Assembly (NCBI GenBank): GCA_025358085.1
Contig: JANYKT010000149.1
Location: forward strand, 1 to 63,325
Length of the DNA stretch: 63,325 bases
Direction: 5' to 3'
Source: Deltaproteobacteria bacterium
Lineage (GTDB): Bacteria; Myxococcota; Myxococcia; Myxococcales; 40CM-4-68-19
Below the pieces are notes generated by a model. It made no database searches, had not been told where the DNA came from, and saw only the letters and a program-made list of their open reading frames with translations. Both the position numbers and the translations under genes were made by a program. This document shows, piece after piece, positions 52,285 to 60,836 of the stretch (positions are counted from its first letter, which is position 1; every line of letters starts with the position of its first letter).

Positions 52285-55200
52285 CAATTTGAAGACGTGC
52301 TGGACATCGATCGGTTTGACCAGGTGCTCATCGAAGCCGGCCGCTTTCGAGAGCATCCGGTCCTTTGGCTCGCCATACCCGGTAATGGCGATGAGGCGCA
52401 GTTCGGGAATCGATTGCTGGGCACGAAGCTGCCTGGCAAGCTCATAGCCGTCCATGCCGGGCAGCCCGATATCCAGAAGAGCAACGTCCGGAGCGAAAGC
52501 CAACCGGGCCTTGAGCGCGGCCAGGCCGTCATGGGCCACGACGACCACGTGCCCGTCCAGACGCAGCAATTCCGCAAGGAGCGTCGCGGCGTCTTGATTG
52601 TCGTCAACGAGCAGGACCCGCGAGCCTACTGTCTGTACCGGGGGGTTAGCGACTACGAGTTTAAGAGTTGGGCTGTCCGGAATTTCCGGGTCGAGTGACG
52701 CTGCCAGACGAACCACAAACTCGGCCCCCTTCCCAGGACCCTCGCTGCGCGCTTCGACTTCTCCGCCATGCAGGCCGATCAGGCTCTTGACGATGGTGAG
52801 TCCGAGGCCCAGCCCCCCCTGCGCCCGGTCGGAGGCCTGCCCTCCCTGCGCGAATGCATCAAAGATGCGCGGGAGGAGCAATGGGTCGATGCCCATTCCA
52901 GTGTCCGCGACCCGGACTGCGATGGTTTCATCTTTTCTGTTCGCGGAGATGGTGATGGTGCCACCCGGTTCGGTGAACTTGGCGGCATTGGTAAGCAGGT
53001 TCGAAAAGACCTGGGCGAGCCGGAGCGGATCTGCCTGCAGCCGCAACCCGGGAGGGACATCAAGAACAAGCCGGTGGCTGCGTTGCTCCAGAAGGGGATT
53101 GGCGATCTCGATTGCATTCGAGAGGACCACGCCGATTTCCACCGATTGAATCTTGAGCTGCAGCTTGCCGCGGGCGCTCCTCGAAACATCAAGCAAGTCG
53201 TCCACCAGCCCAACCATGTGCTTGGCCTGGCGGGCAATGACGGCGCGTTCGCGAAGAGAGCCCTTTTCGCCGCGCATATCCATGAGCTGGAGCGCCGTAA
53301 GGATTGGTGCCAGCGGATTGCGGAGCTCGTGGCCCAGCACGGCCAGGAACTCGTCCCGTGCCCGCGCGCTGGTCTCGGCAAGCTGGCGGAAGTGCTCGTC
53401 CGCGTGGCGCGCCTTTTCGAGGGCCCGGGCAGCTTCCAGGCCGCGGGAAATCTCGAGCTGTACCCGGACCCGGGCGATCAATTCGCGGGCCGAAAATGGT
53501 TTGACGATGTAATCGTTGGCACCAATCGCGAGTCCTTCCGCCACCGCCTCCTCGCCGGCTCTCGCGGAGAGCAGCAGGATGGGCAGCCCCCGGGTCTCCG
53601 GGGTCGCGCGAAGCTGTCGAGTCAACGCCATTCCGTCCAACTCAGGCATCATTACATCAGCGATCAACAGAGCGGGTGCGTGGCGCCGGACGGCCTCGAG
53701 CGCCTGCTGCCCATTCGCGACCACTTCCACATTCCAATGAATGGAGAGGAGCCGCTTCAGATACTCTCGCATATCCGCGTTGTCGTCGGCCAGCAGCAGG
53801 CGGAAACCGGTAGCCCGTGTCTCGCCCTCGGTCACAGGGACCACAAGTGCATCGCCCGCAGGAGCGTCGGCCGGCAGCCACGAAAGCGCATCGTTGACGT
53901 AAGCGGTGGGCCCGGTCGGAACGGATTCGACCTCCCTGTCGGCCTCGACCCGGTCCGTCGGCAGATGCGCCGAGCCTTTGGGGATAGACACCGTCATGCA
54001 CGTTCCGACCCCCGGCTGGCTCTGCGCCTCGATGCGCCCGCCATGCAGCTGCACCAGATCACGAACTAGCGCCAAGCCGATTCCGGTCCCTTCATGGCTG
54101 CGCGCGCGCGCTTCGCGAACGCGGTGAAAACGCTCGAAGACCCGCGGCAGTTCATTCTCCGGGATACCGACGCCGGTGTCTTGTACGCTCAATTGAATCA
54201 AGTCGCCGGCCATACCAAGGATGACTCGCACCGAGCCTTCAAACGTGTGCTTGAAAGCATTCGAGAGCAGATTAAGCACGATCTTTTCCCACATATCCCG
54301 ATCCACGAAGGCGGGTTCGGGAAGCGGCCTGACGTCGACGATCAGTCGCAAGCCTCCCTTTTCCATGGCCGCGCGAAACTGACTGGCGAGGTCGGTGGTC
54401 AACCGCGCCAGATCGGTCTCGCGGTAGGACGCTTCAACCCGCCCCGCCTCCATGCGCGAAAAGTCGAGCAGCGAATTGACCAGCTTGAGCAGGCGCAGCT
54501 CATTCCGGTGCACCATCTTGAGCGCTTCGCCTTGCAGTGAGCAGCCCGGAGCCGCCAATGCATCCTCGGTCGGTCCAATCATCAGCGCCAGTGGCGTTCG
54601 GAATTCGTGGCTGACATTGGAGAAGAAGGTAGTCTTGGCGCGATCGATCTCCGCCAGCGCGTTGGCGCGCATCTTCGTTTCCTCATAGGCGAGAGCGTTA
54701 CGGATGGCGGTGACGACCTGTGCCGCACTCAGCTCGAAAAAAGTGCGATAGCCATCGTCAAGGTGGCGATGAGGGCTGAGTCCGGCGATCAGCACGCCAT
54801 AAGGACGCGCCTGACCGGGAGCTGCCAGCGGAAGTACGATGGCCGAGCCGGGTGGCACTGCCCATTGTCCGGTAGGCAGCGGACCGTAGCGGGAGTCCAG
54901 GTTGTCGATGATTTCTATATTTTGCTTCTCGAGCGCCTGTGCCAGAGGCCAGATCGGCGCCGGCCCGCCATTCGCCAGTTCAATCAATGTCGGTCGCGCG
55001 ATTGCCGGGTCGTTGCCGAAACCTGAAGACGCTGTCAACGACGCGTGGCAACTATCGTCGAACAGATAGAAGAGCGAGAAGGGCACGTCGGCTGGATTGG
55101 AGTTCAGCGCGGCGGCTGCGTTCTCGCAAGCTTCGTGAATCGATTTGGCCTGCGTCGCGCGCGCTCCCATTTCGCGCAAGGTTCGCAGCTGCCGCTCGGA

Positions 55201-55731
55201 TTGGACCTGTGCGGTGGTTTCCGAAACGGTGGCGAGTACTCCGCCGATACCGGTTCCTGCCACCGTCTCGTCGGGCACGGGACTGTAGGCAACACGAAAA
55301 TGCGTTTCTTCAAAAAAGCCGCTGCGGTGAATCAGCAGCGACAGGTCCTCGGCCCCCGTGGCCGGGCCGCCGGCAAAGGGGCCTTCGATCATCTCACCGA
55401 TGATGTTCCAGATCTCAGCCCAGCATTCCCTGCCGGATTGACCCAGCGCCGCCGGATGCTTGGCGCCGAGAATGGGCACGAATGGATCATTATAGAATTG
55501 AACCAGCCCGGGACCCCACCAAAGGCTGAGCGGGAAACGATTGCGGAGCACCAGGCCCACAGTGCTGCGGAACGATTGCGACCAGCATGAGACCGGACCA
55601 ACAGGGGTCGACGACCAGTCGATCCCCCGGGTCATTTCGCCCATCGCGCCGCCGCCGGCCAGACAATCAAAGCGATTGGCTGACTCCAGGTCTGGCGCCG
55701 GGGCGCGCTGCGCGGCCTCAAATTTTGTCAT
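52258..55731 (-). CDS. Hybrid sensor kinase with two kinase cores and two receivers
   Basis: 1157 residues, no TM helix. Order: PAS-like region (about 35-175), GAF (about 190-350), HisKA with FFSNVSHEFRTPLALMIGP (His375), HATPase (GTGIGLALVRDLVQLHGGRI), receiver with LLIADVMMPELDG (Asp692), a second HisKA with DEFLAVLGHELRNPLAPILT (His801), a second HATPase (GLGLGLTIVKSLIGLHGGEV) and a C-terminal receiver RVLLVDDNQDAAT...LLDIGLPGMDG (Asp1087). All catalytic residues appear intact. ATG 55731 has AGGAG upstream. No output domain is present, so signal must pass to another protein. Confidence 0.95.
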   Translation of the reverse strand: MTKFEAAQRAPAPDLESANRFDCLAGGGAMGEMTRGIDWSSTPVGPVSCWSQSFRSTVGLVLRNRFPLSLWWGPGLVQFYNDPFVPILGAKHPAALGQSGRECWAEIWNIIGEMIEGPFAGGPATGAEDLSLLIHRSGFFEETHFRVAYSPVPDETVAGTGIGGVLATVSETTAQVQSERQLRTLREMGARATQAKSIHEACENAAAALNSNPADVPFSLFYLFDDSCHASLTASSGFGNDPAIARPTLIELANGGPAPIWPLAQALEKQNIEIIDNLDSRYGPLPTGQWAVPPGSAIVLPLAAPGQARPYGVLIAGLSPHRHLDDGYRTFFELSAAQVVTAIRNALAYEETKMRANALAEIDRAKTTFFSNVSHEFRTPLALMIGPTEDALAAPGCSLQGEALKMVHRNELRLLKLVNSLLDFSRMEAGRVEASYRETDLARLTTDLASQFRAAMEKGGLRLIVDVRPLPEPAFVDRDMWEKIVLNLLSNAFKHTFEGSVRVILGMAGDLIQLSVQDTGVGIPENELPRVFERFHRVREARARSHEGTGIGLALVRDLVQLHGGRIEAQSQPGVGTCMTVSIPKGSAHLPTDRVEADREVESVPTGPTAYVNDALSWLPADAPAGDALVVPVTEGETRATGFRLLLADDNADMREYLKRLLSIHWNVEVVANGQQALEAVRRHAPALLIADVMMPELDGMALTRQLRATPETRGLPILLLSARAGEEAVAEGLAIGANDYIVKPFSARELIARVRVQLEISRGLEAARALEKARHADEHFRQLAETSARARDEFLAVLGHELRNPLAPILTALQLMDMRGEKGSLRERAVIARQAKHMVGLVDDLLDVSRSARGKLQLKIQSVEIGVVLSNAIEIANPLLEQRSHRLVLDVPPGLRLQADPLRLAQVFSNLLTNAAKFTEPGGTITISANRKDETIAVRVADTGMGIDPLLLPRIFDAFAQGGQASDRAQGGLGLGLTIVKSLIGLHGGEVEARSEGPGKGAEFVVRLAASLDPEIPDSPTLKLVVANPPVQTVGSRVLLVDDNQDAATLLAELLRLDGHVVVVAHDGLAALKARLAFAPDVALLDIGLPGMDGYELARQLRAQQSIPELRLIAITGYGEPKDRMLSKAAGFDEHLVKPIDVQHVFKLLSGKLASQ

Positions 55732-56014
55732 ACGTCTCCTGGGTGAGGGCGACTTCTGAAGGCCCCTGACTTCGCCAACCGGACGACAGGAGGCAATCGC
55801 GACGGTGCTCTTTTAGTCTTGGGATCGGAGGGACACAAGAAGAGTCCGCTCACCAGTTTACTGTACGGCTAGGCGAGCGCCGGTTGGAGGCGAGTCGCAG
55901 GCGACCGGGGACCGTGAAGCATCTGGACCTCAGCTCGGTGATTCAGGAACTGGATGGGTTTCATGGATAGCTCGCGGCGATTCGACGCGCAGATTGTTGG
56001 CCCAGGCAGAACGC
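55732..56014. other. Gene-free region upstream of the hybrid kinase
   Basis: About 283 nt between the kinase start and the ice-binding protein's terminator. It should contain the kinase promoter on the minus strand. Only short open frames with unlikely composition are present. I see no repeat or clear operator. Confidence 0.45.
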
Positions 56015-56050
56015 AAAAGCCGGAACCGCGATCGACGCGCGGCTCCGGCT
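56015..56050 (-). terminator. Rho-independent terminator of the ice-binding protein gene
   Basis: Read on the minus strand, a 13-bp stem (arms 56050-56038 and 56030-56018; one G-U pair) closes a 7-nt loop. TTTT follows at once (56018-56015, sharing the stem's last base). It lies 18 nt after the stop codon at 56069. Confidence 0.85.
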
Positions 56051-56068
56051 TGTCGGGTCCAGTTCTAT

Positions 56069-58129
56069 TTACGGCGCCGGCTTCGTCAAGGTCACCTGGT
56101 CCAGCGCCACCGCGGTCTGGGCCAGGAGACGGCCATTCATCGAGGCGCCCGTCTCGAGCTTGATCGCGGTCTGCGAAAGGATGATTCCCTCGAAGTGCGC
56201 GGTGGTTCCGATATCGACCGCCCCTGCGACCTGCCAGAAGACATTCCGCGCTTTGACCCCGCCGGTCAGGAAAACATTCTTCGCCGCGCTCATGGTGAGG
56301 TCGCCGGAGATTTGGAAGATGAAGACGTCGGTGGCACTGCCCGTCAGCGTGACGTCGGAGCCGATGGTCACCGTGCTGGTCCACTTATACAGGCCCGGCG
56401 TCAGGGTCTGCCCGCCGATGGCGCCGGTGAGCAGCTCGATGAAATCCGGCGTGGGCCGGCCGGCCGCGTCCGTATAGCCAGTCTGCATATCGCTGACGGC
56501 GGTGGTCAAATTGGACGGCGTGGGCGGCGCCTGGTCAGCCGCGTAGATCTTCCCGGTGACCTGCGGCGAGGTGGCGTAGCCGGTCGCGTCGGTCTGGCTG
56601 AAGCCGGTGATGTAGCTCTCGGCGGCCGGGCTCAGTGCGATGTCCCCGGTGATCGCCGAAGCGGGAACGGTTGAGATGGCCGATTGCGCGAGAATGACGA
56701 AGTTGGCGGACGAGCCGAGCAACACTGGCGAGAGGCTGGCATGCGACCCCGAGGTGAACCCCCAGGTGTAGTCGCTCACCAGCGCATTGCCGGCCAGGTC
56801 GGTGACCCCGCTGTTACCGCCCTTGAGCCGGGCCTGATAGTTGGTATTGGCGGCCAGCGCCGTCGTCCCCTGGAAGTTCGCCACCTTGTTCTGCTGGTCG
56901 AAAAAGACCGTTCCGGCGACGGCGACATTGCCCGGTCCGGACAAGGTGAAAGTCGAATTATTGATACTCTGCGGCGACATTGCCTTGCTGAAGGTTGCTT
57001 GAATGCTGGCCGTGGTGAGCACGCCAGTCGCGGCCGGCAGGGGGCTCGTGGTCGCCACGGTGGGCGGGACGGTGTCGGCGGTGGCGCCGGTGGTGAAGCT
57101 CCAGGTGTGATCGGCGGCCAGGGCGTTACCGGCCAGATCCTTGATTCCTGCGGCGATGGTGGCGGTGAATTGCTTGCTGATGGCAAGCGCGGTCGCCGGT
57201 TGGAAGGTCGCGGTCACCCCCGAATAGGTCACGGTGCCCGGAACCGCGGCGCCGCCGGTCGCTTTCAAAGTGAAGGTGGCATTGGTGATGCTGGCGGACG
57301 CAACGGGCTTGCTGAAGGTCGCGGTAAGAGCGCTGTTCGTCACCACCGAAGTGGCGCCGTCGCCCGGAATCGTGGAATTGACCAGCGGTGCCATCGTGTC
57401 CGAGGTGGCGCCGGTGGTGAAGCTCCAGGAGTAGCTGGCCAGTGCATTGCCGGCCAGATCCTTGGCCGACACGATTGTCGCCGTATAGCTGGAGATGGCG
57501 GTGAGCGCGGCCGTGGGCGTGAAGAGAGCCGTAATGCCTGCATAGGCAACGAGCCCCGGTACCGGGGTGGTGCCGCGCTTCAGCGTAAAGCTCGCCGCGG
57601 TAATGGTCGAGGCATCGAGTGCCTTGCTGAAGGTCACCGCGACGCTGGTTCCGAGCGAGACACCGCTCGCGGAATTCGACGGAGTGGTCGAACTGACGGA
57701 GGGTCTCGTGGTGTCGGCCGCGGTCCCTGTCGTTGCCTGCCACGAGTAGGCGGCGACCATCGCCTTGCCGACTGCGCTCTTGGCGCCGGTGCTGATGTTC
57801 ATCGTGTAAGCGGTATTGCTCGCCAGGATCGCGCCGGGCTTGAAGAGCCCGGTCACTCCTGAATACGAGACGCTGCCGGCCACCGCGGACCCGCCATTTG
57901 CCGACATGGTGAAGGTCGTCGTGTTGATCGTTGCCGGGTCCATGGGTTCGCTGAAGGTAACGGCGAAGCCGGTGTTGGTTGCGACGCCCGTGGCCGCGTT
58001 CGCCGGCGCAGTGGCGCTGACGGTCGGGCCGGCAGCAGGGGTGTTGTTGCCGCCCGAGCAGGCGGAAAGGGTTGCGACGAAGAGCGTCGCCATTCCAATG
58101 CAAACTCCGGAAGCCGATGTACGAGTCAT
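56069..58129 (-). CDS. Ice-binding (DUF3494) lipoprotein with Big_5-type Ig-like repeats
   Basis: 686 residues. The lipobox is LFVATLSACSGG. Four Ig-like domains of about 105 residues follow, each with the Big_5 landmarks (GVATNTGFAVTFSEPMDPAT, GVSLGTSVAVTFSKALDAST, DLAGNALASYSWSFTTG). The C-terminal about 215 residues are a DUF3494 solenoid: ANFVILAQSAISTVPASAIT, then FIELLTGAIGGQTLTPGLYK and FIFQISGDLTMSAAKNVFLT. DUF3494 proteins bind ice or act as adhesins holding cells to ice. ATG 58129 has AAGGAG. The lipid anchor and Ig stalk suggest surface display. Confidence 0.93.
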   Translation of the reverse strand: MTRTSASGVCIGMATLFVATLSACSGGNNTPAAGPTVSATAPANAATGVATNTGFAVTFSEPMDPATINTTTFTMSANGGSAVAGSVSYSGVTGLFKPGAILASNTAYTMNISTGAKSAVGKAMVAAYSWQATTGTAADTTRPSVSSTTPSNSASGVSLGTSVAVTFSKALDASTITAASFTLKRGTTPVPGLVAYAGITALFTPTAALTAISSYTATIVSAKDLAGNALASYSWSFTTGATSDTMAPLVNSTIPGDGATSVVTNSALTATFSKPVASASITNATFTLKATGGAAVPGTVTYSGVTATFQPATALAISKQFTATIAAGIKDLAGNALAADHTWSFTTGATADTVPPTVATTSPLPAATGVLTTASIQATFSKAMSPQSINNSTFTLSGPGNVAVAGTVFFDQQNKVANFQGTTALAANTNYQARLKGGNSGVTDLAGNALVSDYTWGFTSGSHASLSPVLLGSSANFVILAQSAISTVPASAITGDIALSPAAESYITGFSQTDATGYATSPQVTGKIYAADQAPPTPSNLTTAVSDMQTGYTDAAGRPTPDFIELLTGAIGGQTLTPGLYKWTSTVTIGSDVTLTGSATDVFIFQISGDLTMSAAKNVFLTGGVKARNVFWQVAGAVDIGTTAHFEGIILSQTAIKLETGASMNGRLLAQTAVALDQVTLTKPAP

Positions 58130-58174
58130 ATTGAATCTCCTTTGATTGATTCGATGCGAAACAGGTTTTTTTGG

Positions 58175-58708
58175 TTAGAGAAGGACGCGCGCCAGAAGAC
58201 TTGTATCGAAGAGAAAGCCCGCCCGGCCGGGAGCGAAGGCAAGCCCGGGCCCGACCTCGAGACCAATGGTGACAGGGACGCGCTTGAAGACGGCCTCGAG
58301 GCCAATTGGCATGCGGCCGCCAACATAGAGATCCCCGTTGCACTCGCGCCGCCAGCCGCCAAAGCCGTCGCAGGGGCCCTGCAGCGTGCCCACGAAGGGA
58401 CCCGCCCCGAGATAGAAATTGAGGTCGGCCGTCGAGCGATCGCTGAGCAGCTGCGCGAGGCCCCACAGATAGTCAGCGCCGACCCGGAATCCGGGCCCGT
58501 AAACGAAGTCGACGTTCGCATCGAAGGCGTTTCGCCCGCCGAGGTAACGCTTGACGCTGACGCCGGTAGGTTCGCCGATCTTGACACCCAGAGCCCAGCG
58601 AGCGGGCTCGCTGACAGACAGGGTTTCGACGCCGGTCGAATTGGCGTACGCACCGGTTGCGAGGCAAAGGGACGCCGCGGAGATGAACAAAACAATGAGA
58701 CGACGCAT
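58175..58708 (-). CDS. Small exported beta-barrel protein
   Basis: 177 residues. Signal peptide (MRRLIVLFISAASLCLATGA) then amphipathic strands: ALGVKIGEPTGVSVKRYLGG, DANVDFVYGPGFRVGADYLW, FYLGAGPFVGTLQG and TIGLEVGPGLAFAPGRAG. It resembles the DUF3996-like periplasmic/outer-membrane barrels. ATG 58708 has GGAGG upstream. It lies 45 nt upstream of the ice-binding protein on the same strand, so the two are likely one operon and the barrel may support surface display. Confidence 0.78.
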   Translation of the reverse strand: MRRLIVLFISAASLCLATGAYANSTGVETLSVSEPARWALGVKIGEPTGVSVKRYLGGRNAFDANVDFVYGPGFRVGADYLWGLAQLLSDRSTADLNFYLGAGPFVGTLQGPCDGFGGWRRECNGDLYVGGRMPIGLEAVFKRVPVTIGLEVGPGLAFAPGRAGFLFDTSLLARVLL

Positions 58709-59089
58709 TGAGTCCTCCAGATCAGATGACGGGCGTTACAGCAGAAAGGACACCTGGGCCGCCTTCAGTGCCGAGGTGAAGTGTCCCGTGGCTGGGACCT
58801 CAAATTGCTCACAAGGGGAAGTTAGAACTCGGACCTCGATAAGCAAGCGAGTCAGCGGTCGTTCGGTTCTGTTCGCCTGCAACGGCGGTCGCTTGGCGGT
58901 GAAGATTTCTTTTCTCAACGGTTAGATGGCGAAACCCAAGTGTCTTGTGCCGGACAGCGCCGTGCGGCGACTCAAGCCTCGAACGAAGCTCGACGCGCGA
59001 CCATTCCCTCACACCTGCACATCAACGACTTCATCGCTCAATTCGTGGGCTTCATCGACGCGCGCGGCGGCAATGGACTGATCGGCTCG
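58709..59089. other. Gene-free region upstream of the barrel/ice-binding operon
   Basis: 381 nt that should hold the minus-strand promoter of the barrel gene. The stretch 58,900-59,090 has two short plus-strand frames (for example 58,926-59,081) that could be remains of a gene broken by a frameshift, but neither has a ribosome site or a recognisable product. I see no repeat. Confidence 0.4.
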
Positions 59090-59749
59090 CTACAGCAGCG
59101 CGGCCCAACGCGAAAAGACGCCATCGGCGATGGCGCGTAGCCGCGGCAGCTCGCGCGGCGCCGCTGCCAGGATAAAGTCGCCGTCGTCATCGAGCCCGCC
59201 GGTCGACACCATCGAGTGCAGCACGTCGGTGTCGGTCTCGAGGTGGAACATGACTCCCCACGCGCGGGCGCCAAAGCGAAAGGCCTGCAGCGGCGTCATC
59301 GTCGATGAGGCGAGCGGAACCGCACCGGGTGGCAACGTGAAGGCGTCTCCGTGCCAGTGGAAGGCGACGAAATCGCGCGGGGCATTGTGGAAGAGAAGAT
59401 CCTCCTCGTTGAGGATCTGGACTCGATACCAGCCAATCTCCTGGCGTCCGGTAGCTGCGACCGTGCCGCCCAGCGCCGCCGCGAGCAACTGCGCGCCCAG
59501 GCAGATGCCGAGCACCGGCTTCCCCTCGGCCACCGCGCTTTGCAATAAAGCGATCTCGTCGCGCAAATGAGGCAAACGATCCTGCTCATAAACGCCCATT
59601 CCGCCGCCCAGCACCACCAGCCCGCGCGCGTCGCCAAGCGTGCGCGGCACCGGGTCTCCGGCCCAGGTGCGCACCAGCCGCACCTCCCCCAGATGCGCGC
59701 CCAGAATTCCTGCTCCTTCACCCGGCTCGTGCTGCACGACGAGGACCAT
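59090..59749 (-). CDS. Class I glutamine amidotransferase
   Basis: 219 residues. Nucleophile elbow PVLGICLGAQLLAAALGG (Cys in GICLGAQ), then QEIGWYRVQI and FVAFHWHGDAFTLPPGAVPL. His/Glu of the triad are in AWGVMFHLETD. This is the GMP-synthase-like GATase1 group, which acts on small gamma-glutamyl compounds or supplies ammonia. It lacks a synthetase domain. ATG 59749 is 22 nt from the divergent EndoU-like gene, leaving little room for promoters. Confidence 0.92.
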   Translation of the reverse strand: MVLVVQHEPGEGAGILGAHLGEVRLVRTWAGDPVPRTLGDARGLVVLGGGMGVYEQDRLPHLRDEIALLQSAVAEGKPVLGICLGAQLLAAALGGTVAATGRQEIGWYRVQILNEEDLLFHNAPRDFVAFHWHGDAFTLPPGAVPLASSTMTPLQAFRFGARAWGVMFHLETDTDVLHSMVSTGGLDDDGDFILAAAPRELPRLRAIADGVFSRWAALL

Positions 59750-59771
59750 GCAGCCATGCTATCAGCCGCCG

Positions 59772-60548
59772 ATGCTCGCAAGGCTCCTTCTGATCGTCGC
59801 GCTGCTGCCGCTCCCTGCGCTTGCCCGCCACCACGGCCATCGGCAACCCCGGTCGTGCGCTGCTTCGTGTACGGCGAAACCTCTCTACGCCGCACCGAAA
59901 GAGCCGGACGCAATTGATCAGGAAGTGCTGCAGCTCTGCCCGGCCGCGGCCGGCGACCGCGTCGAGCCGGACGTGATCCGCGAGTTTTTCGCCCGGCACC
60001 TCGACGATCAACGCTTGATTCAAGCCGTCTCGAGCGCCGCGCCATTCGCAAAGAGCAAGCCCGACCGCGCCGCCTGGCTCGCCGGCATCTGGAGCGGACC
60101 AGCGCGCCGCAACGCATTCACGCACGTTCTCTGCGGCGACGACCTTGACCGCGAGAAGCTCGGCGGCCTGCACCTGGAGGCCCGCTATGCGCAGCTGGAG
60201 CACGAGGGAAAAATTTGCTACGGAGGTCCGGCGCGCGGCGGCCAACCGTGCAGTGGTGGTCAGTGCCTGATCACCTTCCGCGGCGTCCAGGGCTTCAGCT
60301 GCGCGGTGAAGGACATGGGCGGATTCGCGCAGGGCCTTGATGCGCTCGACCTGCTCATCGAGGGGACGCGCGCCTACCAGGCCTGCTGCATGAACGGGAC
60401 GACGGTGGATGCCGCGGGTCGCTTACGCGATGGTGGCAAGTACGCAGGCACGCGTGGACTCACCTTCCAGATTTGGTGCGGCGAGCGCAACGGGGCGCCC
60501 GGCATAGCGACTTTCTATCCCGTGCCGGGCCCGGCGGACTGCCGTTAA
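59772..60548 (+). CDS. Exported EndoU-like nuclease-family protein
   Basis: 258 residues from ATG 59772. Signal peptide MLARLLLIVALLPLPALA. The mature protein has many Cys. A region RRNAFTHVLCGDDLDREKLG GLHLEARYAQLEHEGKICYG (given in two parts) matches the EndoU pattern HVxxGE...GxH...ExxGxixY, with two candidate catalytic His. A catalytic Lys is not certain (K in KICYGG or later). EndoU enzymes cut RNA; bacterial ones are often secreted toxins, but no immunity gene is evident beside it. Remote match by eye. Confidence 0.62.
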   Translation: MLARLLLIVALLPLPALARHHGHRQPRSCAASCTAKPLYAAPKEPDAIDQEVLQLCPAAAGDRVEPDVIREFFARHLDDQRLIQAVSSAAPFAKSKPDRAAWLAGIWSGPARRNAFTHVLCGDDLDREKLGGLHLEARYAQLEHEGKICYGGPARGGQPCSGGQCLITFRGVQGFSCAVKDMGGFAQGLDALDLLIEGTRAYQACCMNGTTVDAAGRLRDGGKYAGTRGLTFQIWCGERNGAPGIATFYPVPGPADCR

Positions 60549-60664
60549 CGAGGCGACGCTCGTACGCAGACCTGAGGCGCGAGCCGCTTGTGAGCCTGGT
60601 CGGCGAACAACGCGACCACACCAATGAAGTACGGAAGCAAGCCAATCCAAAGAGAGCGTCGCAT
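60545..60664 (-). CDS. Possible 39-residue membrane microprotein
   Basis: ATG 60664 to TAA 60545 encodes a 39-residue protein with one hydrophobic helix (WIGLLPYFIGVVALFADQ) and a basic tail. Purine-rich AGGA lies 3-6 nt before the ATG, and a further GAGG lies about 15 nt upstream. Its stop overlaps the stop of the EndoU-like gene. It could be an inner-membrane microprotein or the immunity partner of the exported nuclease, but such roles are speculative. Confidence 0.4.
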   Translation of the reverse strand: MRRSLWIGLLPYFIGVVALFADQAHKRLAPQVCVRASPR

Positions 60665-60836
60665 GGTCCTCATCACCTCGGCCGCTATAGATGCCCTGAC
60701 AGCTCACCGGATTCACAGCGTCCCGTTTTGGGGTGTCCGGCTTGGTGTATCTGACGAACAGTGCACGAGGTTATTTCAAGACCCGCGCGCCCCCTTCGGA
60801 TATGAGTGCGCCCCCGCTCTTTGAAGGAGGCCGCCC

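Noticed and set aside
56684-57862. 392-residue plus-strand Gly/Arg-rich open frame
   Set aside because: Antisense of the Ig-like repeats of the ice-binding lipoprotein; its apparent repeats come from those domains.
58926-59081. 51-residue plus-strand open frame, or frameshifted gene remnant
   Set aside because: No ribosome site, no recognisable product; a remnant is possible but not supportable.
60423-60716. 97-residue minus-strand open frame
   Set aside because: Overlaps the EndoU-like gene antisense; the separate 39-residue frame in the same place is more protein-like.
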